From NCBI GenBank assembly GCA_003164495.1, contig PLTN01000165.1:14985-78984 (forward strand): a DNA stretch of 64,000 nt, read 5' to 3'. The translations under genes were made by a program, and so were the position numbers. The notes under the pieces were generated by a model. That model did no database searches. It was not told the origin of the DNA and was given only the letters and a program-made list of their open reading frames with translations. This DNA comes from Vulcanimicrobiota bacterium (GTDB lineage: Bacteria > Vulcanimicrobiota > Vulcanimicrobiia > Vulcanimicrobiales > Vulcanimicrobiaceae). Positions 1 through 8,967 of this stretch are shown here, one piece after another. The stretch's first letter is position 1, and the number at the start of each line of letters is the position of its first letter.

Positions 1-1862
1 GCTTCGGCCCACCACCCGTCGAGCTCCGAAAGATTGAGCCCGCCGTTGACCAAGACTTTCATCCCGCTCGTCCCGCTCGCTTCCCACGGCCGTCGGGGCG
101 TATTGATCCACACGTCGACGCCGCCGACCAGCTGTTCGGCGAGGAGAAGATCGTAGTCGGCCAGCAACGCGACCCGCGTGCGCAGCTCGGGTCGTTGCGC
201 GAACTCATACCATTGGCGGAGCAACTGCTTCCCCTGCACGTCGTGCGGATGGGCTTTGCCGGCAACGACGATCTGCGCGGGACGCTCGGGATTGGTAAGG
301 ATTCGGGCCAGCCGGTCGGGATCGCGCAACAGCAACGCGGTGCGCTTGTACTCCGTAAAGCGTCGCGCGAACCCGAGGGTCAGCACATCGGGGTCGAAGA
401 CGCGGCGCGCTTCGTCGATCCGTTCGACGGCAGCGCCCGACATCTCGAGCTGGCGGCTCAGCTTCCCGCGCGTCCAGTCGACGAAGTGCGCGCGATTGCG
501 CCGGCGCATCGTCCATAGCTCGACGGCCGGCAGTTGCTCGATTCGCTCGCTTACCGGCATGGGAACACCGCGCCAGCGGTCGCGCAAATTTAACGTAGTC
601 CAGAGCTCGTCGGCGGCTTCGCTGTCCCACGACGGAACGTGAATCCCGTTGGTGACGTGCCCGACGGGAATCTCGGCGAGCGGAACCTCCGGAAAGAGCG
701 GAGCGAACAAACCGCGGCTCACCTCACCGTGCAGCTCGCTGACGCCGTTCATGCGCGACGCACCGCGAATCGCGAGGTAGGTCATGTTGAATGCTTCGCC
801 GGCGTCGTTCGGGTGCTCGCGGCCGAGCGCGAGCAGCTGGTCGATTCCCACGTTCAGCTCCGCGGCGTACGGCGCGAGATACTTCACGGGAAAACTCGGA
901 TCGAAGCGATCGAACGCGGCGGCGACCGGCGTGTGCGTCGTGAACACGGTCCCCGCCCGCGCGACCGTCAACGCAACGTCGAATGGGACGCCGTGATCGT
1001 GGGCGATCCAGCGAGCGCGCTCGAGCACCGCGAACGCCGCGTGGCCTTCATTGAGATGACACACGTCGGGATCGAGGCCGAGTTCGTGTAGCAGACGCCA
1101 CCCGCCGAACCCCAGTGCGACTTCTTGCTGCCAGCGCACTTCCGGATCGGCGTCGTAAAGTTGCGCGGTGATCCCGCGGTCGGACGGCGTATTCGCCGGA
1201 TCGTTGCTATCCAAGAGGTAGAGCCAAAGGGCGCCGACGTTCACGGCCCACGCGCGCAGATAGACGACGCGCCCGGGGAACGAAAGCGGGATACGGATCC
1301 ACGCCCCGTCTTCACCGCGGACCCGTCGAATCGGCGCGTCGCTGGGATCGGTGAACGGGTAGAGCTCGCGCTGGTTCCCCTGCGCATCGAAGGCCTGCCG
1401 AAAGTAGCCCTGTTGGTAGAGCAGTCCGATGCCGACGACGGGCACGCCGAGATCGGTCGCCGACTTCATCAGGTCGGCGGCGAGGACTCCCAGACCGCCG
1501 GCGTAAATCGGCAACGCTTCACTGAGCCCGAACTCCATGCTGAAGTATGCCGTCAGTCCCAAGCTGCGCGCCGCCGCCGATTGCGGGAACCAGAGCGGTG
1601 CCCTGCTGCGTCGCTCGCGGTCGTCGAGCAGCGCCCGCACTTGCGTGCAGAACGTCTCGTCGGCAGCCAACGCCTGAAGCTCGCGCGAGCCGACCGAGGT
1701 GAGGACGGCCCACGCATTGCGCGAGGCCGCCCACAGCTCCGGGTTGAGCCGCATCCACACCTTGTCGGCGCGATGCGACGAGATCAGCCGCATGTCCAGT
1801 GCCAAATCTTCAAGCCCCCGCAGCGGCGTCGGGAGCTCGATCTCGGCGCGAAGATCAGCCAC
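1..1862 (-). CDS. glgP: alpha-glucan (glycogen) phosphorylase, C-terminus cut by window edge
   Basis: Releases glucose-1-phosphate from alpha-1,4-glucans in the cytoplasm. It is missing from the ORF track because its stop lies outside the window; I read it from the reverse strand. About 620 residues are present. An N-terminal DUF3417-like segment (DKVWMRLNPELW) is followed by the phosphorylase core: YFSMEFGLSEALPIYAGGLG, HLNEGHAAFA, FARRFTEYKR and, near residue 600, WEASGTSGMK, whose Lys corresponds to the PLP-binding lysine. Perhaps 200 residues are missing. The GTG start at 1862 lies 2 nt after the TAA of the upstream phosphoesterase gene, suggesting translational coupling. The family assignment (DUF3417-type GlgP) is secure. 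Confidence 0.93.
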   Translation of the reverse strand, partial: MADLRAEIELPTPLRGLEDLALDMRLISSHRADKVWMRLNPELWAASRNAWAVLTSVGSRELQALAADETFCTQVRALLDDRERRSRAPLWFPQSAAARSLGLTAYFSMEFGLSEALPIYAGGLGVLAADLMKSATDLGVPVVGIGLLYQQGYFRQAFDAQGNQRELYPFTDPSDAPIRRVRGEDGAWIRIPLSFPGRVVYLRAWAVNVGALWLYLLDSNDPANTPSDRGITAQLYDADPEVRWQQEVALGFGGWRLLHELGLDPDVCHLNEGHAAFAVLERARWIAHDHGVPFDVALTVARAGTVFTTHTPVAAAFDRFDPSFPVKYLAPYAAELNVGIDQLLALGREHPNDAGEAFNMTYLAIRGASRMNGVSELHGEVSRGLFAPLFPEVPLAEIPVGHVTNGIHVPSWDSEAADELWTTLNLRDRWRGVPMPVSERIEQLPAVELWTMRRRNRAHFVDWTRGKLSRQLEMSGAAVERIDEARRVFDPDVLTLGFARRFTEYKRTALLLRDPDRLARILTNPERPAQIVVAGKAHPHDVQGKQLLRQWYEFAQRPELRTRVALLADYDLLLAEQLVGGVDVWINTPRRPWEASGTSGMKVLVNGGLNLSELDGWWAE

Positions 1863-1864
1863 GA

Positions 1865-4234
1865 TTAATCGTCGTCATGGGCTGCAACCGTCGGACGACT
1901 TGGATCGAACGCGCCGAACGCCGGCTCCGGCGTGTGACCACGCACCGCGTGCCACAGAATATCGTTGAGAACGGCATCCGGAACGCGGTCTTCGTGCGAG
2001 AAATCGAGCGCGTTGGAGTCAGCAGCGCGATATGCGGTCACACCGTTCTTCGCATCCAGGTCCGTGCCGGGCGACAATACGTCGAATGGCAGCAGATCCG
2101 GCTTCGTGGTAAAGGCAGCGAACAGGGGGCGCGCGCCGGCATCGTAGGGTGTCATCGGCGGCAGCCCCAGCAACAACTCTATCGTGCGCAGCACGCTCGA
2201 GGTCGTGTAGCGCTCGTGCAGAACGCCGCCGGCGGTATACGGGCTCACGACATAGAGCGTCGAGCGCTGCTCATCAACGTGATCCGGTCCGTTCTGCGCG
2301 TCGTCTTCGAGAATGAAGATCGCGGTGCTCGCCCAGTCCGCGCTGTGCGAGATGGCATCGACGAGCATCCCGACGGCCTGATCGTTGTCGGCGACCATCG
2401 CCGCGGGCGTGTTCGCGCCGGTTCTGGTTCCGGCGGTATGATCGCGCCCAAAGCGCACGATTTCGAGCTGCGGCAGGGTGCGACTGCGCTCGAAGGCGTC
2501 GAATTCGCGCTTCCACTCGCGGAAGCGCGCGACGTCCGGGATGTTGAGGTCGAACGCCGCGAAGTCCGGGTCGACGCGTCCGACGAGTCCGCTCTCCATC
2601 GTCGATACCGGCATACGCGTCGCGGCGTCGCCGTCATCGTTCGCGCCCGCAGTAACGAACTCACCGTAGTCGCGCAACGCGACGTGATGGTGCGCCGCGT
2701 CATCCCAGACGTAACCGGCGTGCGGCACCGAGGCGTCCGCGCCGTCCTCGAAGTCGTAGAAGGCGCGCCGGCCGTCGTATTGCGGCGGCCACATCTTTTC
2801 AAGATAGTCGTTGGCAAAGGCAGCATTCGACCAGTTATGGCCATCGGCGCTCACGTGGGCGTCACAGAAAAAGCGGTCGAACGTACCAAAACGCGCGGCC
2901 AACGCATGCTCGTTGGGCGTGACGGCGCGACCGAACAAGACCAGTGCCAGATCGCCGTCGGCACCGCTCACGTCGCCGAGGACCTGATCGTACGTCCGGT
3001 TCTCTTTGATGATGTAGATGACGTGGCGGATCGGACCGTTTGCCCGCACGATCGGATCCGGGGGCGGCGTCGATCGCGCGAACGGCGCACCGAGTGATTC
3101 GACGGCGCCGAGGCCTGCCGCCAGCTCCGCGTCGGTCGGAATCGGAATGCGCCGCAGCGCGCCGACGAGGTTGTCGGCAACGTAGTCCGGGCTCGATGCC
3201 GATTCCGGACGGTAGGCGGGGTTGGCGTGTCCGCTCTCGCCTTTTCCGTCTGCGATCAGCAGCGCATTCGAGGCCGCTTCCACGGCCACTGCAGTCGGAT
3301 ACCAACCGGTCGGGATCGCGCCCAGCGCACGGAGTCCGCCGGCGGTTGTGCGGAACACCGCGACCGCGTTTGCCGCACCGCACGAAACATAGAGCCGGTG
3401 GCCGGCGAGCGCCAGCGCGTTCGGCGAATCGCCGACAAGGCCGCGAAGCGCGAACGGCAGCCGTGCGCGCTGGACGACGCGTTCGCGCGAAAGATCGATA
3501 ACCGCAATGTCGTCGTCATCGCTATCAGCGACATAGAGCCGGGAACCGTCGCGCAGCAGCGCCGCCGGGTGCAGCCCGACGCGAATTCGCGCGCGCACGC
3601 GACCGCCAGCGACATCGACGGCGTCGACAAACGATTCGGCGCGATCGGCGACGTATAGCGTTCTTCCGTCGTTGGCGAAGGCCAGGGCTGCGGGATGACG
3701 GCCGACCGCGATCACGCGCCGCAACATCCCGTCGTTCGCATCCACGAGCGCCACCGCATTGGCCAGATCACCGGCGACCGCGAGTTGCTTGCCGTTCGGC
3801 TCGCGCGCGATCGCCACCGGAAAGAACGGAACGGGGAGACTGATCGCCCGGTCGACACGTCCGTGGATCGGATCGACGTGCGCAATCTGCTCGCCAAAGG
3901 TCGCGGTATTGGGGATCCACATGCCGTCACTATCGACGTCGCGCAACGGCGCGCCGAACGCATTGCCCAGTACGATCGTCGATTGCACGGCAAGTGTGCG
4001 CGCATCGAGCATTCGCAACACCGGCTTGCGGTGCCCGGTCTCGAGCTCGAATGCGTGTTTGCCGTCGCGCGAAAGCACGATTCCGCTCGGTAACGTACCA
4101 ACCGTTTGCAGCGACGCCGGCGGCGCGGCGATATGCCAGCCGTTGGGCAACTCGATCGACGGGCCGAGCTGCGCCAACGCCCACGAGGAGCACGCGACGA
4201 TGGCGATGACAAGCGCTAAAACGGCACGTCGCAT
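1865..4234 (-). CDS. secreted beta-propeller (YncE-like) / phosphoesterase fusion protein
   Basis: A 789-residue exported protein. I start it at the ATG giving MRRAVLALVIAIVACSSWALA, a good Sec signal peptide, rather than the track start 22 codons upstream. Residues about 40-390 are repeated short beta-strand units of YVTN/YncE propeller type (GKHAFELE, SNALLIADGKGE). From about residue 400 a phosphoesterase-family (PF04185, acid phosphatase/phospholipase C-like) domain follows, with HVIYIIKENRTYDQVLGD, SADGHNW and FILEDDAQNGPDHVDEQR. Known relatives are annotated as bifunctional YncE/alkaline-phosphatase-superfamily proteins; the substrate is unknown. It is followed almost immediately by glgP, although the two functions are not obviously linked. 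Confidence 0.82.
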   Translation of the reverse strand: MRRAVLALVIAIVACSSWALAQLGPSIELPNGWHIAAPPASLQTVGTLPSGIVLSRDGKHAFELETGHRKPVLRMLDARTLAVQSTIVLGNAFGAPLRDVDSDGMWIPNTATFGEQIAHVDPIHGRVDRAISLPVPFFPVAIAREPNGKQLAVAGDLANAVALVDANDGMLRRVIAVGRHPAALAFANDGRTLYVADRAESFVDAVDVAGGRVRARIRVGLHPAALLRDGSRLYVADSDDDDIAVIDLSRERVVQRARLPFALRGLVGDSPNALALAGHRLYVSCGAANAVAVFRTTAGGLRALGAIPTGWYPTAVAVEAASNALLIADGKGESGHANPAYRPESASSPDYVADNLVGALRRIPIPTDAELAAGLGAVESLGAPFARSTPPPDPIVRANGPIRHVIYIIKENRTYDQVLGDVSGADGDLALVLFGRAVTPNEHALAARFGTFDRFFCDAHVSADGHNWSNAAFANDYLEKMWPPQYDGRRAFYDFEDGADASVPHAGYVWDDAAHHHVALRDYGEFVTAGANDDGDAATRMPVSTMESGLVGRVDPDFAAFDLNIPDVARFREWKREFDAFERSRTLPQLEIVRFGRDHTAGTRTGANTPAAMVADNDQAVGMLVDAISHSADWASTAIFILEDDAQNGPDHVDEQRSTLYVVSPYTAGGVLHERYTTSSVLRTIELLLGLPPMTPYDAGARPLFAAFTTKPDLLPFDVLSPGTDLDAKNGVTAYRAADSNALDFSHEDRVPDAVLNDILWHAVRGHTPEPAFGAFDPSRPTVAAHDDD

Positions 4235-4320
4235 GAAGTGTGCGTTCGGTGAAACGACGGTGCGCTCCCCGCAATTCGCTGAAGAATAGGGGGATAACAC
4301 AGCCTTAAGTCGCGCTGCCT

Positions 4321-4587
4321 ATGATGGTCTGCACACCCATGTTGCTCGTCAACAGCTTCCTCGCATTTCTCTTGCGCGGCGGCCCGGCTATGATCGCCCT
4401 GCTCTTTTGCTCGTTGTTGGCGATGGCGGTGATCATCGAGCGACTGCTGTTCTTCGCGCAGCAACACGTTGACGCGGAAACGTTGGTACGACAACTCGGC
4501 GCACGCATCGCGCTGAACGACATCAACGGTGCCATCGCGATCTGCGAGCAAAACCACGGGTTACTCCCACGCATCCTCGAGCAATGA
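4321..4587 (+). pseudogene. ExbB/TolQ/MotA-type proton channel, N-terminal fragment
   Basis: Open frame of 88 residues with one strong membrane segment (GGPAMIALLFCSLLAMAVIIERLLFF), then [30 protein letters not shown] and a TGA. This matches the first transmembrane helix and the following cytoplasmic region of ExbB/TolQ-family proteins. Full members have three helices and over 200 residues, so the rest is missing. Directly after the stop the same frame continues with unrelated sequence, pointing to a deletion junction rather than a natural short protein. Confidence 0.65.
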
Positions 4588-4740
4588 TGCGTACCTCGCG
4601 GGACCGGCACAACAGTTGCAGGCAGCCCCGCGGGCGAGGACACGAGCCATTTCCACGAAGCGACCCGCGATCGGGCGTTCTACGAATCGACGCAAACGTA
4701 CGGTCTACCCGTCGTTTATCCCGGCACATCGAAGACGTAG
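4588..4740 (+). pseudogene. C-terminal remnant of an unidentified gene
   Basis: Continues in the frame of the ExbB fragment after its TGA and ends at TAG 4738-4740. It translates as a plausible soluble protein tail ([17 protein letters not shown], then [12 protein letters not shown]) with no start codon of its own. The family is not recognised. Its position between two other truncated genes supports debris from a deletion. Confidence 0.4.
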
Positions 4741-4822
4741 CCATCGTCGCTCCGGAAGCCGGCCGCCTTCTCACCGCAGCCTTTCCTGAGTTGTCGCTCG
4801 CCTGTGCCGACCGATTGCTCAC

Positions 4823-5218
4823 CGAGAAGGCTTTGATGCAATCGTATGCCGCCGGGATACCGCACAGCATGCCTTGCATCCAAAACGTATCCCGCAGCGC
4901 CTGCGACACTGTTGATCCCGGCCGGTTGGCCCCGTAGAACGGCGCGCTCAGATCCTTGAAGAGCTGCGAGCGCTCGGCGTGCACGCCGGCCCGGAAGTTA
5001 TCGAACACATCGATCGGGGTACCGCCCGGGTTCGCGTCCGACTTCACCATGATCGGCGGCACCGAGCCGATGAGGACCGCTTTGGCGACGCGGCTCGATC
5101 CGTGGCGGCGCATATAGCGCACTACTTCGCCACCGCCCGTGGAGTGGCCGACGTGAATGGAGTCTTTCAGCTCCAATTTCTGCACGAGCGTCGCGAGATC
5201 GTCCGCGTACGTGTCACA
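4823..5218 (-). pseudogene. alpha/beta hydrolase (non-haem chloroperoxidase type), internal fragment
   Basis: The minus frame reads [20 protein letters not shown], then [19 protein letters not shown], ending with [21 protein letters not shown]. This is typical of cofactor-free chloroperoxidase/esterases of the alpha/beta-hydrolase fold and includes the nucleophile elbow GHSTGG. Upstream of DTYADD the frame does not match the family (oxyanion-loop region lost). After KAFS it turns into low-complexity arginine-rich shadow sequence, so the lid end, acid residue and catalytic His are gone. The track ORF 4523-5266 overstates its length. It is almost certainly inactive. Confidence 0.75.
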
Positions 5219-5265
5219 ATGCTCTGGCCGGCGTCTCGGCAAGATTTGCCCTCCGAAGCGGGACA

Positions 5266-5394
5266 TCGCACGCAGCCGTCCTCAAGGAGTGGGCGGTGAA
5301 CATGCTGCCCGGCTTCGTCGCGGTGCCGAGCGGTGCTCAGGCCATTCAGATCGCCCAAGAACGCGGGTATGCGCTCTATCCAGTCACGGACTAG
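5266..5394 (+). pseudogene. DsrE/F-like protein, C-terminal remnant
   Basis: The plus frame ending at TAG 5392-5394 reads [19 protein letters not shown] and AQERGYALYPVTD, which resembles the end of DsrE-family sulfur-carrier-like proteins (LPG-x-VPxG then an alpha helix ending GYAY). There is no start codon and the frame upstream is unrelated, so only the tail survives next to the broken hydrolase. The family call is tentative and rests on a short stretch. Confidence 0.4.
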
Positions 5395-5529
5395 GCGATG
5401 CAGCCCACGATGACAGGTTGAGGGCGGGGGCCGTCGGGTTCACCGGGGCGGTGTACCCATGCCGGAACTGGTGTAAGCCAAGCGGCCGACGCGGAATTTG
5501 TGGCCGACATCGCTAAGGTTTGCCGGGCC

Positions 5530-7749
5530 ATGTCAACGACGACGATCACCGATGCCAGCCGCGCGGCGCGCACCTTCCTTGCCGGCGAGGAAGCGCGCAT
5601 CGACGGCGATATCAAAGTCCGCGGAGAGGCGATCTATACCGCCGACTGTTCCCGCGAAGGGATGCTCTGGGGGGCGTTCGCCGAGTCGCCGTATCCGCGT
5701 GCCAAGATCGTCTCGATCGATGCGACGGCGGCGCTGGCGGTTCCGGGAGTGGTCGCAGTGCTCACGGGTCAAGACGTGGGCGAGCGCCGCTTCGGCAACC
5801 TGATCAGTGATTGGCCGGTACTCGCGTACGGCGAGGTCACGTTCGTCGGCGAATTCGTAGCCGCGGTTGCGGCCGAGACCCGTGAAGCGGCCGCCGAAGC
5901 GGTAGCGCAACTGGACATCACCTACGAGGAACTGCCGGCACAACTGGATGCGCTGGCGGCCATCAAGCCCGATGCGCCGCTCACGCACCCGAATGTGGCG
6001 TCGTTCAAGTACGCCGGGCCGCCGCGCTCGCCGATGCCGCACCCGAACATGCAGGGTCATGAGATCCACGTGAAGGGCGATCCGGACGCGGCCTTCGCCA
6101 AGGCCGATCGCGTCTTCGAGCGCACCTTCACGACGCCGCGGTATCATGCCGGTTATCTCGAGCCCCGCGCGACGCTGGTGTGGTTCGACGGCGGCGGCGT
6201 GCTCCACGTTGTTTCGAGTCACAAAGGACCGTTCAAGCTGCGCGATATCATGGCGCAGCTGCTCGAGGTCGACAAAGACCACGTCATCGTCGAGCCGAGT
6301 TACATCGGCGGCGAGTTCGGCGCCAAGGGGTTGGCGATCGAAGTTCCCCCGCTGGCGTTTCTTGCGCGTGCGACCGGACGGCCGATCAAGCACGTTCGTA
6401 CGTATCTCGAAGACGTGCGCTCGAGCCACGTGCGCCACGCGTCAACGACCCGCGTTCGGATCGCAGCGAGCAACGATGGAACGATGCAGGCGCTCGACTT
6501 CACGACGATCTTCGACGGCGGCGCGTACGGCGCGCAAAAGCCGGCGCCGGGCGTGCTGCCCGGACGGCCGCCGAAGCTGCCCTATCAACTCGCCAACATG
6601 CGGATGGAACGCGCCGCCGTGTACACCAACACGGTGCCGGCGGCATTCCTGCGCGCGCCCGGCGATCTGCAGATCATCTTTGCGCTCGAATCGATGATCG
6701 ACATCGTCGCGCACGAACTGCGGATCGATCCGCTCGAATTCCGGCTGAAGAACGCGATTGCCGACGGTGATACCGATATCGAAGGGAACCCGCTGACCGA
6801 GTCGCGCTCGCGCGAAGTCCTGGGCGCCTTACGCGAGGCGATGCACTGGGACGAGCCGCTCCCTGCCGGTCGCGGTCGCGGACTCGCGCTGAGCGCGCGG
6901 CACATCGCCGGCGGCGCGACGAGCTTCCTCGTCACCGTGCAACCCGACGGCGGGCTCGCAGTCCACACCGGCGCGGTCGAACCGGGCGTCGGCCAACACA
7001 CGGTGATCCAGCGTGTGCTCGCCGCCGAGCTCGGCATCGATCCCGAACGCATCACGGTGACGCGCGGCAACACGCGCGACGTTCCGCTCGACCCGGGGAT
7101 CGGCGGCAGCAAAGGCACGAACATCCTCAGTCACACCGCCGTCGATGCCGCGCAAAAAATTCGCGCGCTCTTTACCGAGGCGGGCGTCGACCATCTCGCA
7201 TGGAACGACGCGGTTCGGGCGGTGACGAAAGACGGGCCGGTAGTCCTCACCGCCGCGGGCTCGCAGGTGCACGCGCCGGGCCATGCGATGCATCTGAATT
7301 TCGGCGCGTACGGAGCGGATGTTTCGATCGACGCCGAGACCGGGACGATCAAGGTGAACGAGATCGTGTTCGTCGCCGACGTCGGACAGATCATCAATCC
7401 GATCGCGCACAAGGGGCAGATCGACGGTGGATTCCTCATGGGTCTCGGCAGCGCATTGACCGAGGAGATCGTTCTCGAAGACGGGCGCATCGTGAACGCC
7501 GCGCTCTCGGACTACAAACTCCCGACCCAGCGCGACATGCCGCCGTTCCGGGTGATCCAGCTACCACCGACCGGCGGTCCGGGCGCCTACGGTGCGAAAG
7601 CTGCCGGCGAGTTCAACACCTCAGGCGTCGCGCCCGCGATCGCAAACGCGATCGAAGCCGCCTGCGGTGTACGGCTCACGGCGCTTGGGATCACGTCGGA
7701 ACGAATCTACGACGCGCTCCACCAACTGCCGCAGACCGCGCGCTCGTAG
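5530..7749 (+). CDS. molybdopterin-binding large subunit of a xanthine-dehydrogenase/CO-dehydrogenase-type hydroxylase (orphan)
   Basis: 739 residues of the XdhA/CoxL family, which hydroxylate N-heterocycles, aldehydes or aryl-CoA at a Mo-pterin centre. I start at ATG 5530 (MSTTTITDA), not the upstream GTG. Recognisable segments: an a/b hammerhead near residues 20-130 (IKVRGEAIYTAD), GGEFGAKG (about 260), AFLRAPGDLQ (about 375), EPGVGQH (about 490) and the end segment GAYGAKAAGEFN with the catalytic Glu (about 695). No FAD or 2Fe-2S subunit gene is adjacent, unlike the three-subunit set at 15.7-19.4 kb. It could borrow those subunits or use another electron acceptor. It converges on a binding-protein gene with a 59 bp overlap. 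Confidence 0.88.
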   Translation: MSTTTITDASRAARTFLAGEEARIDGDIKVRGEAIYTADCSREGMLWGAFAESPYPRAKIVSIDATAALAVPGVVAVLTGQDVGERRFGNLISDWPVLAYGEVTFVGEFVAAVAAETREAAAEAVAQLDITYEELPAQLDALAAIKPDAPLTHPNVASFKYAGPPRSPMPHPNMQGHEIHVKGDPDAAFAKADRVFERTFTTPRYHAGYLEPRATLVWFDGGGVLHVVSSHKGPFKLRDIMAQLLEVDKDHVIVEPSYIGGEFGAKGLAIEVPPLAFLARATGRPIKHVRTYLEDVRSSHVRHASTTRVRIAASNDGTMQALDFTTIFDGGAYGAQKPAPGVLPGRPPKLPYQLANMRMERAAVYTNTVPAAFLRAPGDLQIIFALESMIDIVAHELRIDPLEFRLKNAIADGDTDIEGNPLTESRSREVLGALREAMHWDEPLPAGRGRGLALSARHIAGGATSFLVTVQPDGGLAVHTGAVEPGVGQHTVIQRVLAAELGIDPERITVTRGNTRDVPLDPGIGGSKGTNILSHTAVDAAQKIRALFTEAGVDHLAWNDAVRAVTKDGPVVLTAAGSQVHAPGHAMHLNFGAYGADVSIDAETGTIKVNEIVFVADVGQIINPIAHKGQIDGGFLMGLGSALTEEIVLEDGRIVNAALSDYKLPTQRDMPPFRVIQLPPTGGPGAYGAKAAGEFNTSGVAPAIANAIEAACGVRLTALGITSERIYDALHQLPQTARS

Positions 7750-8713
7750 CCATCAACTCCTGCGCGGGAAACGCGGCAAACCCGTTGTCCTTCGCTGAGG
7801 CATCGATCAACGGTTGCATCAGCGCGGGCGTCATCTGCTCCGCATAATGACCGCGCACCATCTTCGCGATGACGGCTGGATCCATTTTCGTAAATTTCAC
7901 GAAGATCGCTGCGCTCTGATCCGGATGACGATTCGCCCATAACGCCGTTTCGTGCATTGCCTGCGAGAAGCGCGCGACGGCGTCCGGGTTCGCTTGGATC
8001 CACGACGTATTGGCGAACCACGCCGCGACGAGGAAGTGTCGCGCAATGCTATCGAAGCCGTACGCCAGTGCACGGCCGCTCTTGAGCGCATCATCGAGAA
8101 ACGGTTCGGTGATGAAGGCTGCATCGACGCGACCGCTCGCGAGAGCTGCCGCCATCGATGGAAACGCCACCTCGATGAACCGCATCGTTGACGAGTCGCC
8201 GCCGTTTGTATCGATCCACGCGCACGTCGCCGTCATCGTCAAACCGTGCAGGCCGGCGACGGCGGCGATCTTCCCGTTGAGATCCCGCGCGACCCTCACG
8301 GGAGAAGCGGCCGGAACGAACAAACCGGCACCGCGCTGCATTTGCGGCGAGACGTACTCGCCACTCGGCGCGATGACGCGTAGCGGAATACCCTTGCTAT
8401 GGCTTGCGGCGAGCGTGTCGACCCCGCCATGCCCGATGTCGACGGCTCCCGAGGCCACCGCTGCCGCAATCGCGGGATTGTTCTGCATCGTCTGAATGTC
8501 GACCGCGAGCCCGGCCTTGGCCAGAAAGCCCATCTCGTCGGCAAAGTGAATCGCCGCCGCATCTTCGCTCGGCGGCACCGCCACGCGCAGTGTTCTGCTC
8601 GCCTGCGCCCGGGCTCGAACAGGTACCAGTTCGACGGCAGCAGCGGCCCCCAGCACTGCCATAGCCCGAGCACGCGAGACTTTAGAACGAGCGCCTTGGA
8701 CGTGACGGTTCAC
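7691..8713 (-). CDS. NMT1/THI5-like periplasmic substrate-binding protein (SBP1)
   Basis: 340 residues: a signal-peptide-like N-terminus (MAVLGAAAAVELVPVRARAQ), then the family core LRVAVPPSEDAAAIHFADE, FLAKAGLAVDIQTM, AVDIGHGGVDTLA and a final helix near MQPLIDASAKD. Such proteins bind small organic or sulfonate-type ligands for ABC importers. There is no lipobox Cys, so it is probably a free periplasmic protein. The 3' end overlaps the orphan Mo-hydroxylase gene tail to tail. The last 20 residues, rich in Arg/Ala, lie in the overlap and look like a read-through extension. No permease or ATPase gene is nearby. Confidence 0.85.
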   Translation of the reverse strand: MNRHVQGARSKVSRARAMAVLGAAAAVELVPVRARAQASRTLRVAVPPSEDAAAIHFADEMGFLAKAGLAVDIQTMQNNPAIAAAVASGAVDIGHGGVDTLAASHSKGIPLRVIAPSGEYVSPQMQRGAGLFVPAASPVRVARDLNGKIAAVAGLHGLTMTATCAWIDTNGGDSSTMRFIEVAFPSMAAALASGRVDAAFITEPFLDDALKSGRALAYGFDSIARHFLVAAWFANTSWIQANPDAVARFSQAMHETALWANRHPDQSAAIFVKFTKMDPAVIAKMVRGHYAEQMTPALMQPLIDASAKDNGFAAFPAQELMATSARSAAVGGARRRFVPT

Positions 8714-8728
8714 GTTACGCTTCTGCGG

Positions 8729-8955
8729 CTACGAGAATTCGGAGACCTCGTGCAACTCCGACGTACCGTCACCCGCGATCTCGAGGAAGCGGCGCGTCAA
8801 GGCAACGGCTTCGTCCCTCGAGTTCACCTTGAAAATGGCGAAGCCGCCGACGAGCTGCCCCATTGCCGCCATATGCTTCTCATCGGGCTCAGCGGCCCAA
8901 ACCGCGGGATCGGGTTTCCAAATCGGACCCCAGCCCGGCCCGTTCGGGTATGATA
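8729..8955 (-). pseudogene. YCII/DGPF-domain protein with internal deletion
   Basis: Not in the ORF track. The reverse frame from about 8955 to TAG 8729-8731 reads PDEKHMAAMGQLV directly joined to GGFAIFKVNSRDEAVALTRR, then FLEIAGDGTSELHEV. In YCII-related (DGPF) proteins the first motif is near the N-terminus and the second near the C-terminus, separated by roughly 35-40 residues that include the DGPFxExKE motif. Here they abut at a shared LV, consistent with a deletion between short repeats. An ATG exists at 8872, but the upstream part is also open. It is a probable dead gene. Confidence 0.6.
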
Positions 8956-8967
8956 GTGTTTAGTCGA

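Noticed and set aside
1799-3097. 432-codon plus-strand ORF
   Set aside because: Antisense to the phosphoesterase gene; minus frame has clear motifs and a signal peptide.
8863-8967. N-terminal extension of the secreted protein as listed in the track
   Set aside because: Codons overlap YCII debris on the other strand and lack coding character; a signal peptide starts at 8968.
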